NCBI RefSeq assembly: GCF_023856365.1
Contig: NW_026042704.1
Coordinates: forward strand, 1 to 64,000
Length of the DNA stretch: 64,000 nucleotides
Source of the DNA: Brienomyrus brachyistius
Lineage: Eukaryota; Chordata; Actinopteri; Osteoglossiformes; Mormyridae
Direction of reading: 5' to 3'
Shown: positions 30,688-43,698 of the stretch, piece by piece
How the letters are laid out: every line of letters begins with the position of its first letter
Position numbering within the stretch: position 1 is the first letter of the stretch
Position numbers and translations under genes: made by a program
The notes under the pieces: model-generated
What the model saw: only the letters and a program-made list of their open reading frames with translations
The model's database searches: none
What the model was told of the DNA's origin: nothing

Positions 30688-33062
30688 GTTTCCTCCTCTG
30701 GTCCACATTGCAGGACCATCAGCCATCAGAAACAGCCAGACGGTCTCCTTCAGCTTCTTTAGTGTCCTTGGAAGCCAAGGCAGTTTTAGGTCTGAGAAGA
30801 GGTTTATCAGAAGGACACATATTACGTCGTTTGTCCTGAAATGTAACATGGGGAGGAAAAGTTAAGCGGTTTAGTCAGATTGGAGTCGTTTATTCAGCAG
30901 TGGCAGCGCCAGTGACTTAATGCTACAGGTGCTATAGGGGAGTGAGATTATTTAGACCGGGTGCTTTAGCTTTTCAGCTTATGTAGATGGTGTATAGAAG
31001 CACACAGCACGATAAGCTACAGCATGGATAAAATAGGATAAAATATGAAATTCTAACGTCTAGCTCACAGAGCCTCTATGTGTACTTTGAAGAAAAAATA
31101 CACTACAAGTATGCTGTAAAAACCGCAAAAATGTCTTACACAATATACAGATTTTACAGATAGTTAAAGAAAAAATGAAACCAATATTTTGGGGGTGCTG
31201 TGGGGGTACTATGGTCATTGGAGGAGGAGCTAGAGCCCCCCCCCCCAAGCTTTTCCTTGGTGCTGCCACTGTTGTTCAGATTAAAAGTAACATTGTCATT
31301 AATAAACAGTACTCTGATCAAATTTTTGCATGTACAAACACAATCAAAGTTTAACCACATGTTTAGACACAATTCACACACCTGTTACATTTCCATAATG
31401 CTAAGACTCTCTACACTTACTTCATCCACTTTCTTGTTTGGTACACAGTCATTTGATGGATGTGTAAGATCATTACCAGACCGTCTGCTGCAAACTCTAC
31501 AGTTAATGAATGGCTGCAAAAACACACAGACACACAAAAACAGTATTTAAAGAGTGGTGGGCAATAAATACAGTGAGAGAAGGTGTAGTAAAGATATATC
31601 TAATGATTTAAGGCAGAGCTGCTGGAGTGCAGGGTTTAATGACACAGAACAATTTTAGAGGAAAGAGCTTCCAAAGCAGGGTCACCATAAGGCTATATTA
31701 TACAAAGCAAGTTCATCTAAAAGTATGAACAACAAATCCCGTTTAACTGAACACTGCTCTGTATTAAAATACTGTCCTCCGATCAAGCTAAGTGGTCCTG
31801 TAGTTCACTATTTAAAGAGGTAAATTTAAAGGGTAATTCACACTGCACATCTACCCTGCTCTGACCAGGTTTAATTACTGGCTTTCTAATTAAAACAAGA
31901 GTTAAGTCCTGCCCTTTCACCACAAAACACCACACTGCCATTTAAGGCTGATTTCAACAATGAGTTTTAGTTAACCTGGCTCGATTGAGTTAACTCTGGG
32001 TATGTAAAACCCGCTTTGTAGTACAGCCCACAGGTCTTTAAATAAGGCCAGCTAGGGTTCATAGCTCGAAGCATAATCTACAGGTCACCCCTCAGATGAT
32101 TAGCATTTGCTTCTGCCTGGTAATCCAGCCTTTAAGCCTGTAAACCTACTAAAATTTGAGAATAAGGTGAAGGAACTGGCTCTTTGAGGCCACCTATGTA
32201 TTTGTTACTTTATTGTTGGCTAACTTTCCCCCGCAGGGCATCAAAAAAGTTAACATGAACCTAAATTAATTTGCTAACTGATATGTCCAATGCTCACAGT
32301 CACAGTGACTCTTTGCTTACCCTCTTGTCCATGAAAATACAGTCAGCCCGATGGTCTGTTGCAGTTGACTTTGGACATTTTGTTGCTCTCAAGAGAATCT
32401 CAATGTCAATGTATTCACTGCTGATCTAAATCACATAAACACGTTATATACAAAATTGCCTACAACTGTTTTAAAGGCAATATAACAAACAATAATCACC
32501 CAAAAAATGGCAAACTGTCACAGACTTGACTGCAGCAGATTCAGAGAGAAACTGTGAGAAGGTAAAATTGACCAGGGCTGAGATATACAACCATCACTTT
32601 CATTGTGAAGAGACATTAAGCATCATATGCATTGAAATTAAAACATCAAAATCAATGTGATACTCATTAGTTCAGCTTGCAGATGATGAAAGTTTCACAC
32701 TTTTGTAAACACTTTCTCAGCAGTTACCTTCGGACGGCCCTGGATGTTATAGAAATTCATGTGCTGACGGGTTCCTTGATGAGCATTTTCGACTGCGAGT
32801 TTAATGGCCGTCTTGTGAGTGCAGGGAGACTGTGGTAATCTTGCTGGGCCTCTGTGGAGATAAGCAGAGCTCCATAAGCCAAAACCAGAAGCAGCAGGCG
32901 GGTCATCTTCCTCTCAGCTTTGAAGGGAGAAGCAGGACTGAGGACACTGATCTGTGGTCCCCTTATCCAGCACGTCCAGGGGCGTGTCCTTCACTCGAAA
33001 CAAACAGACCTTTGAACAACATTGGAAAACTCTTCAGGATGAATTGAGGCAGGTGGTCAAGT

Positions 33063-33622
33063 GGGTTTATTGTTATTTCAGCAATATACACAGTACACAG
33101 TGAAAGGAAACATTGTTCCTCCTGGACCACGGTGCAACACAAAGAAGAAAAACAGAAACAACACAAGATGACACAAGTGCGGGCAAGATAGAACTATACA
33201 GAGTGAAAGGAGCACAAACAGAGGGAGAAAGTGCAAGATAAACACAAGAGCAACAATACAATACTACAGGACAAGACAGCGCAGTCAAGAACACAGAGTG
33301 CAGCCAGAGCTAACCTGAATAGGGGCATCAAGGTTGCCAGGCAGGCAGAGAAACAGAAAATAGAGGTCTACTTCACATACAACAACCCACAGTGGGTGTG
33401 GCAGGGAATACAACACATTACAAACTTCAAAGGCAACAACACCGTCACTGTTAACAGCAACGCCCTTTTAGCAAAGGAGCTAAACAGCTTCTTTGCTCGT
33501 CTGGAGGAACACAGAGCAGACATAGCCACACTGCCCCCTCCCCCAATCTCCAGCACTCACAGACTCCCTCTGCAGGAACACCACGCGAGAAGGCACATTG
33601 CATCTCTAGGTGTGTGGAGTTT
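33063..33622 (+). mobile_element. L2-like LINE, 5' part, copy 2
   Basis: Equivalent of 8040-8599, with the same break point. Confidence 0.75.
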
Positions 33623-34172
33623 AAGACAAGGCAAGTGATGCTACGATAATATAATTCCTTGGTAAGACCCCACCTAGAATATTGTGTGCGGGTTTGGTTA
33701 CCATACCTTAAGAAGGACATTGCTGCCTTGGAAAAGGTGCAACGTAGGGCAACGAGAATGATTCCTGGTCTTAGAGGAATGTCTAATGAGGAGAGGTTAG
33801 CTGAGCTGAATCTGTTTAGCCTCGAGCAAAGGAGACTAAGGGGGGACATAATCCAGGTGTTTAAGATTCTAACAGGTCTGGATGCTGTTCAGCCAAATGG
33901 CTATTTCAATGTTAGTTTAAATACCAGAACTCGTGGCCATAAGTGGAAATTAGCTGGAGAACATTTTAAAACGAATTTGATGAAGCATTTCTGTACACAG
34001 CGTGTAGTTAGAGTATGGAATAGTCTTCCTGTTATTGTAACACAAGCTAAAACCCTGGGTTCTTTTAAATCAGAGCTAGATAAGATTTTTGAGCTATTAG
34101 CTAAGTTCTCCTCAAAGGAGCTTGATGGGCCGAATGGCCTCCTCTCATTTGTAAATCTCTTTGGTTCTTATG
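33623..34172 (+). mobile_element. CR1 LINE, nested, copy 2
   Basis: Equivalent of 8600-9149; the same truncated RT C-terminus and TTCTTATG end. Confidence 0.85.
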
Positions 34173-34423
34173 AGTCAGCTTACAGAGATGAGGTCCAGAA
34201 ACTGATAGGTTGGAGTTCAGCAAACAATTTGGCACTAAACAGCACAAAGACAAAGGAATCACTGACTTCAGGAAGGATGGAGGCGACACTGGCCTGCCTA
34301 GATGGATGGATGGATGTTTTTATTGACATTGTAAGTACAATGAGATTTAGTTTGGAACGCGCCAGCAGCTACACAGTATATTTACAATTATATAGATTGT
34401 GAGGCATAAAATAAGGTGTGAGT
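34173..34423 (+). mobile_element. L2-like LINE, 3' part, copy 2
   Basis: Equivalent of 9150-9400. Confidence 0.75.
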
Positions 34424-34700
34424 AATATAACATAACGACATAATATAAGTAATCATTAATTAATCATTACAGATGGTATGAGGTGTGAACCGCTAGGCTG
34501 CTATGGCATGTTTGGTATCAAACCGATGGAAAATCACTCCAGTTTCCAAATCTGGTCAGTGGTTACCACGAAAGTGAATATATCAAAAGTTACACCAGCC
34601 TAACGAAAATCATCAATACAAGGGAAATCACTCTGGTCATAAATCTCAAAAGGACTGATACAGACCCCCTTCCGAAAGCCCGCCAAATGGATGGTCAGCC

Positions 34701-34757
34701 ATTGGTCCAGGAGTCGAATTCCTGGTCACTCCTATTCACGAACTTTACACTATAAAA
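34701..34757 (+). promoter_or_regulatory. CCAAT/TATA promoter-like block, copy 2
   Basis: ATTGG and TATAAAA (34751-34757), unchanged from copy 1. Confidence 0.35.
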
Positions 34758-35412
34758 CCTGGCACCTCAGAACAAAGCCAGGAGAGGAGAAACAGAAGGG
34801 AGGAGAAAACAAAAGACCATCAGCACGAAGAGAGGCAGAGAACATCAGCCCAAGAGAAGAGAAGCCCACAAGAAGCCCTCCTGAAGCCTATCAGTGAAGA
34901 CCCAGCTGGACAGAGAACTGCAACCAAGCCCAAGCTTCACCAGGAGAGGGAATCAGAGGGGCTCCACTCCAACAACCGCTGCAAACACCGCACCTCCCTG
35001 AGTGCCATCACCCATCAGCTCATCAGCCTCCGCAACCAACTGCCAAGACCCCCCCCCCCCCCACTCTGCAACCAAGTAAACAAACTTCCTTTCATTTATA
35101 ACAACCTAAACTCCTATTCACCTGCTATATTACTTTAGGACAGTATTTCCACAAATTGCTTGCTTTGCAGAACAGTATTTTCCCTTTTAAGGTTACTCAT
35201 TTTAAATCTGGTCATTGCATTTTCATGATTACATTGTTTGTGTCCACTCCGTTATTTCGTGTTTATTGTTTGTTAGGTGTAATGTCTGTCTTATGTTAGT
35301 TATAGGAATAAATGCATGTCTTTTACACAACTTCAGCCTCCGTTCATTGAGTGCTCACAAGAATCCCTGCCTGTGCGATCTACGCTCTGAAACCTCAAAT
35401 TCGCCTGAAATA

Positions 35413-35434
35413 TCGCGAGACTCTCTCTCATTGG
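35413..35434. promoter_or_regulatory. TCGCGAGA and inverted CCAAT motifs, copy 2
   Basis: Motifs and spacing unchanged from copy 1. Confidence 0.35.
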
Positions 35435-35700
35435 CCGTGAGGGGAGCTTCGCTACCGATCGTTTACATTACCTGGTGACGCAGCTCGTTGGACAAGCCTT
35501 CTATTCTAACCCAGGTTATTACGTGATACTGGTTATTAATGAGTTCCATTTAAGTCACACATTAACAGACTCACGGTGTTTCGCAATTGAGTTTGAGCCG
35601 ACCATTCAGCATAAAAATTGGTTAATAATCACAAGGCACAAGGCAAAGCAATTAAAGCCGATCAGTGGCTCAAATTGTGCTGTAGCGATTGAAGAACTTT

Positions 35701-35791
35701 TGTCGGAAGTTGGATTCGAACCCACGCCTTACTTGGGAGAACAGAATACCAGAATAGAGTAGGTTAAGTCCAGCCTTGGCTTCCAAGCTGA
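35701..35791 (-). pseudogene. tRNA-Leu-derived sequence, copy 2a
   Basis: Same sequence as 10677-10767, in the first unit of the local duplication. Confidence 0.45.
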
Positions 35792-36019
35792 CGTTTTTCT
35801 ACATATGTGCTTGTGTATCATGGACAGTAAGAGGGGGCAGGCAAGGAGAGAATTTCTCTCTTTGGGGATCAATAGAGTGTTGTTATTATAACGTCTAAAA
35901 AGTATGATGGTCTGTCGATAAATCAATAAGAAAATAAATGAAGTCGTTTTCGCGAACACGCTGGAAAAGCCAGGGGCCGGACCGACTGTAGGGGGCGTGG
36001 CCAGAGACAGCCTGCTGAC

Positions 36020-36120
36020 CATAGCTGTCAAGTCTCCCGTTTTGGCCGGGAAACTACCGTATTTTACTTCTCTTTCCCGCCGTCCTCCCGTATTAGTATT
36101 TTCCCGTAAATCTCCCTTAT
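36020..36120. mobile_element. Terminal fragment of a fish DNA transposon (hAT-like)
   Basis: ATAGCTGTCAAGTCTCCCGT, GGCCGGGAAACTACCGTATT and TCTTTCCCGCCGTCCTCCCG form a string I recognise as the end of a widespread fish/vertebrate DNA transposon, probably hAT superfamily. It ends in the AT tract at 36121. Private to copy 2. Confidence 0.5.
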
Positions 36121-36149
36121 AATAATATATATATATTATATTATATAGT

Positions 36150-36220
36150 TGCTGGATAGTGTAGTGGTAAGATCGCCGCCTTTCACACGGGAGACCGGGG
36201 TTCGAATCCCGGTTGTGGCC
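36150..36220 (+). tRNA. tRNA-like sequence (Asp/Glu type), probably a SINE head
   Basis: A box TAGTGTAGTGG and B box GGTTCGAATCC are both intact. The anticodon region CGCCTTTCACACGG resembles tRNA-Asp (TGTCACG loop) but has TTC, a Glu anticodon. The expected acceptor stem does not pair (TGCTGGA against TTGTGGC) and the T loop has an extra G. The (TTATATATT)n tail after 36221 fits a tRNA-derived SINE better than a working tRNA gene. Confidence 0.45.
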
Positions 36221-36607
36221 AAAAATATATTTTATATATTTTATATATTTATATTTATATTATATTTTATATAATTTATATTATTTTATATTTCCTGTCT
36301 TAAAATGTAATTCGACTGAATATCCCAGGTTTCCATCTCTCATGCATCTGGTGTGACGTGTTTTCAGACTCTCAGGCTGGCGCAAAGAAATCTTACGGGA
36401 ATTGAACGTCTCACTCCGGCCAGCTGACCAAAGTTGGTAACCTTGGTATTGTGTGTAGGAGATTCGCTATAACTATAATTTCGTTCTCCATTTACATGCC
36501 CGTAGTGTCTTTAAGTGTTATGTAGTTTTGCCTGAAACGCAAAAATAAAACAAAGCAATTAAAGCCGATCAGTGGCTCAAATTGTGCTGTAGCGATTGAA
36601 GAACTTT

Positions 36608-36698
36608 TGTCGGAAGTTGGATTCGAACCCACGCCTTACTTGGGAGAACAGAATACCAGAATAGAGTAGGTTAAGTCCAGCCTTGGCTTCCAAGCTGA
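36608..36698 (-). pseudogene. tRNA-Leu-derived sequence, copy 2b
   Basis: Second occurrence, in the unit that matches copy 1. Confidence 0.45.
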
Positions 36699-37770
36699 CG
36701 TTTTTCTACATATGTGCTTGTGTATCATGGACAGTAAGAGGGGGCAGGCAAGGAGAGAATTTCTCTCTTTGGGGATCAATAGAGTGTTGTTATTATAACG
36801 TCTAAAAAGTATGATGGTCTGTCGATAAATCAATAACAATATCAATGAAGTCAATGTTTATCTAAAGGAATCAGAATTCAGGAAAAGCCAGGGGCCGGAC
36901 CGAGTGTAGGGGGCGTGGCCAGAGACAGCCTGCTGACTGTTCCAAATCATGGGTGCATGTTACAAGTCCGGAACATATTTTAACTTAGTACTAACTTAGC
37001 ATCATATTTGATCTGATTCGACTGAATATCCCAGGTTTTCATCTCTCATGCATCTGGTGTGACGTGTTTTCAGACTCTCAGGCTGGCGCAAAGAAATCTT
37101 ACGGGAATTGAACGTCTCACTCCGGTCAGCTGACCAAAGTTGGTAACCTTGGTATTGTGTGTAGGAGATTCGGTATAACTATAATTTCGTTCTCCATTTA
37201 CATGCCCGTAGTGTCTTTAACCGGCTGCACAAACTGGATCCGCCTCCATTACGACACAACTTTGCCCTTATTGGCTTAAGAATTTAGTCACATACATGAC
37301 GTATATCTGCTATTTCTCCCGAGAAGCAGGTAAAGCAGTGGTAACTGCTTTGTAGTTAATTTACCTGGTAAAATTAAGTTTAAATAAATGATATAAATAC
37401 TGTAATAGTACTCGTGAGCTTTGTTTATTTGTTATTAGTTATTGTAATGTTGCGCTGCTTTATTTGTTTAATCGTCTAGTCTGTGGAGACATTCAAGTTA
37501 ATCAAATAAGAATTGCACTGTACACTGTACATGACCATAAAAACTTTGTATCCTTGAAATAAATGTTTTTGATCTTTTCCTTGGCAGTTATCTTTTTACA
37601 CAGGGCCTCTATGTACACGATAGTTTTTTTTTTCACGACTAACAGTATGGATCAGGAGTTGGTTATTGTAAAAGAAGTAATGTGCATGCAGGTGATATTT
37701 GTATAGATTTATCCACACCCTTGTAGCAGTGCTGCCATTGCAGTCAGATCTCGCAAACTAGGAGTATTAG

Positions 37771-38065
37771 TTGTCTTTATTTCTCTTTATTTCTTGACGC
37801 CAACCCTCTCCATTAATCCGGGCTTGGGACTGGCACCTACCTGAGCTGGCTTGCTCCCTTAAGTGGCTGGGTTAGGCTAAACTATATATATATATTTACC
37901 AAGACTACAATAAAACATCTCGAAATGTGTAGTCTAGCAAAACGCAGTTTAAAGAAGGTAGCCTACCTGGCGAAATTGCAAACAAATTAAGGGCGTTAGG
38001 CAGCCTTTAGATCCTACCCATCATGCACTGCAGTTTTTTGCTAATTCCTCAAATGGAAAACTGTC
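37771..38065 (-). repeat. Inverted-repeat arm R2, copy 2
   Basis: Equivalent of 11840-12134, interrupted by the same retroelement. Confidence 0.8.
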
Positions 38066-38421
38066 CATCCATCCATCCATTTTCCAAACCGCTTATCCTA
38101 CTGGATCGCGGGGGGTCTGGAGCCTATCCCGGAAGCAATGGGCACGAGACAGGGAACAACTCAGGATGGCGGGCCAGCCCATCGCAGGGCACACTCACAC
38201 ACTATTCACTCACGCATACACTCCTATGGGCAATTTAGCAACTCCAATTAGCCTCAGCATGTTTTTGGACTGTGGGGGAAACCAGAGTACCCGGAGGAAA
38301 CCCCACGATGACATGGGTAGAACATGCAAACTCCACACACATGTGACCCAGGTGGAGACTCGAACCCGGGCCCTAGAGGTGTGAGGCAACAGTGCTAACC
38401 ACTGCACCACCATGCTGCCCC
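38063..38421 (-). mobile_element. Fish non-LTR retroelement tail, copy 2
   Basis: Equivalent of 12132-12490 with the same AAATGGAAAAC flanks, so inserted before the triplication. Confidence 0.8.
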
Positions 38422-39395
38422 CTAAATGGAAAACCATTAAATACAAAAGGAAAACAAAAGTGCTGTAAGACTGTATACTTATGTGTATGTTAGTAAAGGC
38501 TGTAGCTGACACAACGGACCCCACTAATTAGAAAGGGGTAATTGTACACATGTGGCATCCAGTATGTTCTTCTATAACAGTTTTTTAAAAAAAAAAAAAA
38601 CTCACATTACACAAATTGGCACTATCAAAACGAGGATTATGGGGAAAATGGGGACTGTGATGGAGATTACATACACGTAGGCATGGTATTTAGTTTTTTT
38701 TAATCTGGTCACCTTCCAGAGTAATTGTAAACTAAAACCATCTTCACCCTATTTGATTCTTTATAAATGGACAATCAGTCGTGCAGTAAATGGGGGTATA
38801 GAGAGACACAGAGCTTGTCTAACAAGAAACCCTGGGAAGCTAACATTAATAGGGTGGGTATGGATAGCAAAACCATTGATACAGATTACAGATTTATATC
38901 TCACCTGAACCCTGGCGGGCTCCGTGCCAATAGGGGTTGGGATTAGGGTTAGTTAACTTAAGTAGTAATATTGATGTGTATATTCTCCTATTCTCCAGTC
39001 AGTGAATCGTGAAACGTAATGTTAATATGTTTCTATACCTATATGTTCTGCTTAAAAACCCATAAAGGCAAGCACAGTGTTTAGACATTCTGTTACTTAG
39101 ACTAGTAAACACTAAGATCCTTCAGCTTTCAATTAACCTGACACAACAGTCTAAACAACAAATGTGTGCCATGTCATTTGTCATCTTTACATCTTGTATC
39201 CTTTATATGGTAATTGGATTTTCAAGGTGGAATTGCAGGTCGATCATTTTAAGGATCTAGATGTAAACCTCCCTGGTGTTGCTTTAATATTTTTTTTGCA
39301 CAATTTGCTTCACACACTTCCTCCAGCAGAGAAGCTTACAATACTACACCCCACCAAATGACTGGATGATGCCTTTTTATTTAAGGTCTGGCTGT

Positions 39396-39908
39396 GAGCC
39401 TCGATTACCGATACACTATCTTCAGGCTCCTGCCGGGATCAGTCAGTATGGTGGACCTTTGGAGGAATGGGTACAAAACCATCAGGAAAGTTTGCAGGTG
39501 CTTCAAGAGTATGTGAAGGCTTAGTTGGAGGAACAAGCCACACCACGAAATCGGAAACACAATGAGTTGGTTAATGATTAGGGGTTTGATGAAGGTCAGC
39601 TGGTGTGTTTGCGGAACCATGTTCGAGGTAAAATACAGGATCATTGGGATGCCTGTTTGTATATGGTAGTTCGGTGTCCCCAAGATCAGGGTGCAGTTTA
39701 CTCTGCAACTCCAATGGAGGGGGACGGGGTTGTCCGTCAAGTTCACCGAACAGAGTTGCGTCCAGTACCACAGGGGGTTGTTATGTCAGGGGAAGATGTT
39801 CTGGTAATGTCTCCTGAGTCTGGGTTGCCCACAGGGGCAACAGAAATGGAATCGGATGAGGACTCTGTGATTTTACGGGGACAGGGCTGGTGGGAGGGGT
39901 CGCAATAG
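39396..39908 (+). pseudogene. Ty3/gypsy integrase remnant, copy 2
   Basis: Same stops and frame as 13477-13989. Its flanking direct repeats are at about 39228-39302 and 40553-40621. Confidence 0.75.
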
Positions 39909-41091
39909 AGCATCCACAAGTAGGCCTCGTATAATGGAGGAGGTTATGTCCCCCCCGAGGTGTAGAGACCAGTTAAACGTTCGGTGAGGTCCACCACTGG
40001 TCATCATACCAACCCTTATAAGTTACCACGGTCAGTGAATGATCGTTCGGTTGGGGAGGAAGACCAGTGGTTTGGGGATAGAATTCTTAGCTGTGATCGT
40101 TGGGTCATCAATTTCATTTTGGGGGATGGATTGTAGCCAGGCAATTATAGGCAGGTATAGGAACTGCAGTTCGGACTGGAGGCATAGCCGGGGCGAGATG
40201 GCTGTGCATGTTCCGATGGTAGGGCATATTGGCAAAGGAGCAGGCACGGGAAAGACAGGCAGGGTCCTGATAGATTTGGTGGAGCATCGGCGGGCATATT
40301 GAATTTGCAGTGTAGCAGCCTTTCTGTTTGCTTGTTTCAGGGGTGAACAATCTTATCCGCAAAGGGCCGGTGTGTATGCAGGTTTTCGCTGCAACTCCCT
40401 AATTAGATTTCTAATTAGAGGACTGATTAGCTGAAGAGTCCTCATACCTGGTTTTGAAGAGCTGACCTAAAGGTTACCCCAAAAACCTGTTTTTTTTTTG
40501 TTTGAATGGGGCAGTGAGTCATGGGGTAAACTACTGTTCTTTAGGGGTTTTCAAGGTGGAATTACGGGTCGATAATTTTAAGGATCAGGTTGTAAACCTC
40601 CCTGGTGTTGCTTTAATATGTTTTATCTGAGGTTGTATCGTGTATTATCAAGCCAGCCGGCTTAGTGGCCTCGGGAGCGGGGTTTAGTGGGAGCAGCTGG
40701 CTAGTTTTATTTTCTTTTTTGTTTGTGTCTTTTTCTTTGTTGTATGTATATTTTGGGTTCATTATTAGGCAGGCTGGGCCTTTTGGCACCTGTAGTCTGG
40801 GTGCTGGATTGCCCATAGGGGTCTTTTTTATTGCTGTGATTTGCTGTGTCATTCACTAGTGTGATTTGTGCTGGATGTGTTTTTAAGGTTGTGCTGTGGC
40901 GTGTACCTGAGCAAACTTTGGGCAACCTGTTCTCTTGTTGGCTTTATTGACAAAGGGTGGATTAGTCTAATTACGGCCTGCTACAAATAGCTGCATATAA
41001 CGTATAAAAAAAATCACCTTATGGGTGCTCCGTAGGGTAGCAAGATCTTGAGTTTTTTTTACAGTACTCGGGTACGTTTTAAAATTTTCGA

Positions 41092-41191
41092 CCAATCAGC
41101 AAACATTATTCTGACAGCATAGCTGGGAAACCAATGAAAAGTGAGTGCAACGTTCTAGAACTTGACTTCGGGTTGACGCTCCCTATAAAAG
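41092..41191 (+). promoter_or_regulatory. CCAAT / TTCTAGAA / TATA promoter, copy 2
   Basis: All motifs conserved. About 60 bases upstream, a block of four bases differs from copies 1 and 3 (TCCG for AAGA, about 41029-41032). Confidence 0.6.
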
Positions 41192-41282
41192 AGCTGGGTA
41201 CTGCTTCAAGGCGTTCAGTTGGCGCTACCTCCTGATAGAGTAGCACTGTACGGCTCTTGTTCCGTAAAACAACATCAAAAGG

Positions 41283-41571
41283 ATGAAAAAAAAAACAATA
41301 TTTAAAGAAGACGAAAAAAATCAATTTTTAAAGAAGACGAAAAAAACATCGTCTAAAAAAATAAGCCAAAAAAATAATATCCGAAGAAGGAAAAACATGC
41401 AAAGTAAAAAAAAACAAACAAAAATAAAAAACAATATCCAAAGAAGAAGGAAAAAAACATCCAAAGGGAGAAAAGAAGAACTGAAGGGCCAACAAGGTAG
41501 GAGGAAATACAAATTTCGTTTCAGCACCGTTGGAGTGCCAAGCCGTGAAAAGCATTTGGCCAGAAGACAAG
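41283..41571 (+). CDS. Lysine/arginine-rich first exon, copy 2
   Basis: Open as in copy 1, with one substitution (Gln for Arg in GQQGRRKYKF). GTAAGT donor conserved. Confidence 0.35.
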
Positions 41572-42218
41572 GTAAGTGTTGTATCTGTTATTTTAAAACA
41601 GCGCTTTTCAAAATGCTGCTTTATAATCGTTTGAGATCGTTAGCCAGTGTGACAGCTGAAGGCTTTTTGAGTTTACCAACATAAAGTTTTATTTCTGTAT
41701 TAGGACATTGTCAGGAACAATGATGTGTTCATCGCTATGATGTGGTCAAAAAGCGATGCATTGAATCTTAGAAACATTTGTGATTTTTCAAACGATGCTT
41801 TTCCTTTTATTTAATCAGTAAAATTTCCATCGGTTTTATATAGTGCCCCTTGAAATATGTCTTTAGCTCATTTTCCGGGCATTTTACTAGAATGCATCCT
41901 GAGAAATACACAAGCTCTGCTGCATTTCCGTGCCTCGATGTTTAGTGCCGAGTATAATTGTTGCAGTTGCCTTTTATATATTCCATGAGACCTGTTGGTA
42001 CCAAGAGAAGTGTGAGACTGTCAGGGTGAATTTATCATACAATCGCACGCATAAATACCTGAGGGTTGCCAGTCCTTTTGCGTTGTTACAGGAGGACTAG
42101 AGCTGACGAGTGTGTTTCTACACACTATCAAGGGCATTGTAGTACAGTTTTCTCAGGTGGGAGAATGCTGCCGATCTCCTATTTGACAATACAGCCCTTG
42201 ATATATTAGAATATTACA

Positions 42219-42570
42219 GAACTAGAAGCCTTTTGCAAGGAAGAATGTGAGAAAATCCCAAGTACAAGAACTGAAAGCCTTTCAGCTGGCTATAAGAAGC
42301 GCTTGTAAGCTGTGATATCTGGCAGAGGAGGTGTTACTAAGTACTGATTACGTAGGGTGCCCAAACTTTTGCAGAGTGCCATAATAATGTTTTTATTTTG
42401 TAATTTTGTTCAATTTATGGCATAAAAAGTAACTATTCATCAATGTTTGCTGAAAATATTGTGTATTTTTCCCCCAGTTCCTAAAGAGACTGTATTAACT
42501 GATATTGTTGCTTTTGTAATTGAAAAGATGTTATTTGTCAAGGGGTGCCAAACCTTTGCATAAGACTGTA
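42219..42570 (+). mobile_element. Decayed Tc1/mariner 3' end, copy 2
   Basis: Equivalent of 16300-16651, with the same stop in the transposase tail and the same GCATAAGACTGTA end. Confidence 0.7.
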
Positions 42571-42748
42571 CACAGTGTGTGTATGTGTTTATGTGAGTGT
42601 GTGTCTGTGTGTGTGTGTATATATATATATATGTGTGTGTGTGTATATATTTCTGTATATGCATGTGTATATATATATTTATATATAGTTCACACACATT
42701 CAAACTTATTTGAATACACATTCAAAATTATTTTTATTATTATTATTT

Positions 42749-43415
42749 TCGTTTTTTTTTTTTTTTGTGTTTTAAAATTTTTTATTTTTGCAATGGAAAT
42801 AAAAATAAAGCAGTCCTCCGTAGAGGAGGGGTGGTGGAGGGAATATATATATATATATACATATATATAAAATAATTGTCACACAACTGGGGTGACATGC
42901 CTTTCCTGCTCACCCAATTTTAGTGCACTTTAGTTATGCATAATGACCATCTAGTCTCGATACACCCATATATATATATGTATATATATATATAGTTTTT
43001 TTTGTTTTTTTTTTTGCAATAGACAATAAAAATAACGCAGTTCTCCATAAAGGAGGGATGGTGGATGGAATATATATATACATATATATAAAATAATTGT
43101 CACACAACCTGGGTGACATGCCTTGCCTGCTCACCCAGTTTTAGTGCACCTTAGTTATTCATAATGACCATCTAGTCTCGATACACCCATAAATATATAT
43201 GTATATATATATAGTTTTTTTATTAGCAATAGAAAAGAAAAATAACGCAGTTCTCCGTAAAGGAGGGATGGTGGATGGAATATATATATATATATATATA
43301 CATTTATATAAAATAATTGTCACACAACCTGGGTGACATGCCTTGCCTGCTCACCCAATTTTAGTGCACTTTAGTTATCCATAATGACCATCTAGTCTCG
43401 ATACACCCATGAATA

Positions 43416-43464
<49 letters not shown>

Positions 43465-43651
43465 TTTCTGTTTTTTTTTTGCAATAGACAATAAAAATAA
43501 CGCAGTTCTCCGTAAAGGAGGGATGGTGGATGGAATATGTATATGCATATATATAAAATAATTGTCACACAACCTGGGTGACATGCCTTGCCTGCTCACC
43601 CAATTTTAGTGCACCTCAGTTATCCATACTGACCATCTAGTCTCGACACAC

Positions 43652-43698
<47 letters not shown>

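Larger units (their letters stand above)
28532..32906 (-). pseudogene. Chemerin-like gene, copy 2
   Basis: Exons at 32728-32906, 32321-32425, 31421-31513, and tentatively 28977-29009 and 28532-28821. The exon 1 frame break is present. The intron 2 donor reads GTAAGC instead of GTAAGT. The last exon has Ser for Pro in the NTFPSSSLGG segment, shared with copy 3. Confidence 0.6.
35645..37458 (+). repeat. 0.9 kb tandem duplication private to copy 2
   Basis: The sequence from AAAGCAATTAAAGCCGATCA (35645) recurs at 36552, a 907-base period. The second unit matches copy 1 closely. The first unit is diverged after about 35918 and contains an hAT-like end and a tRNA-derived element in place of about 300 bases of ordinary sequence. 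It ends with GTTATGTAGTTTTGCCTGAA, not seen elsewhere in the window. Confidence 0.9.
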
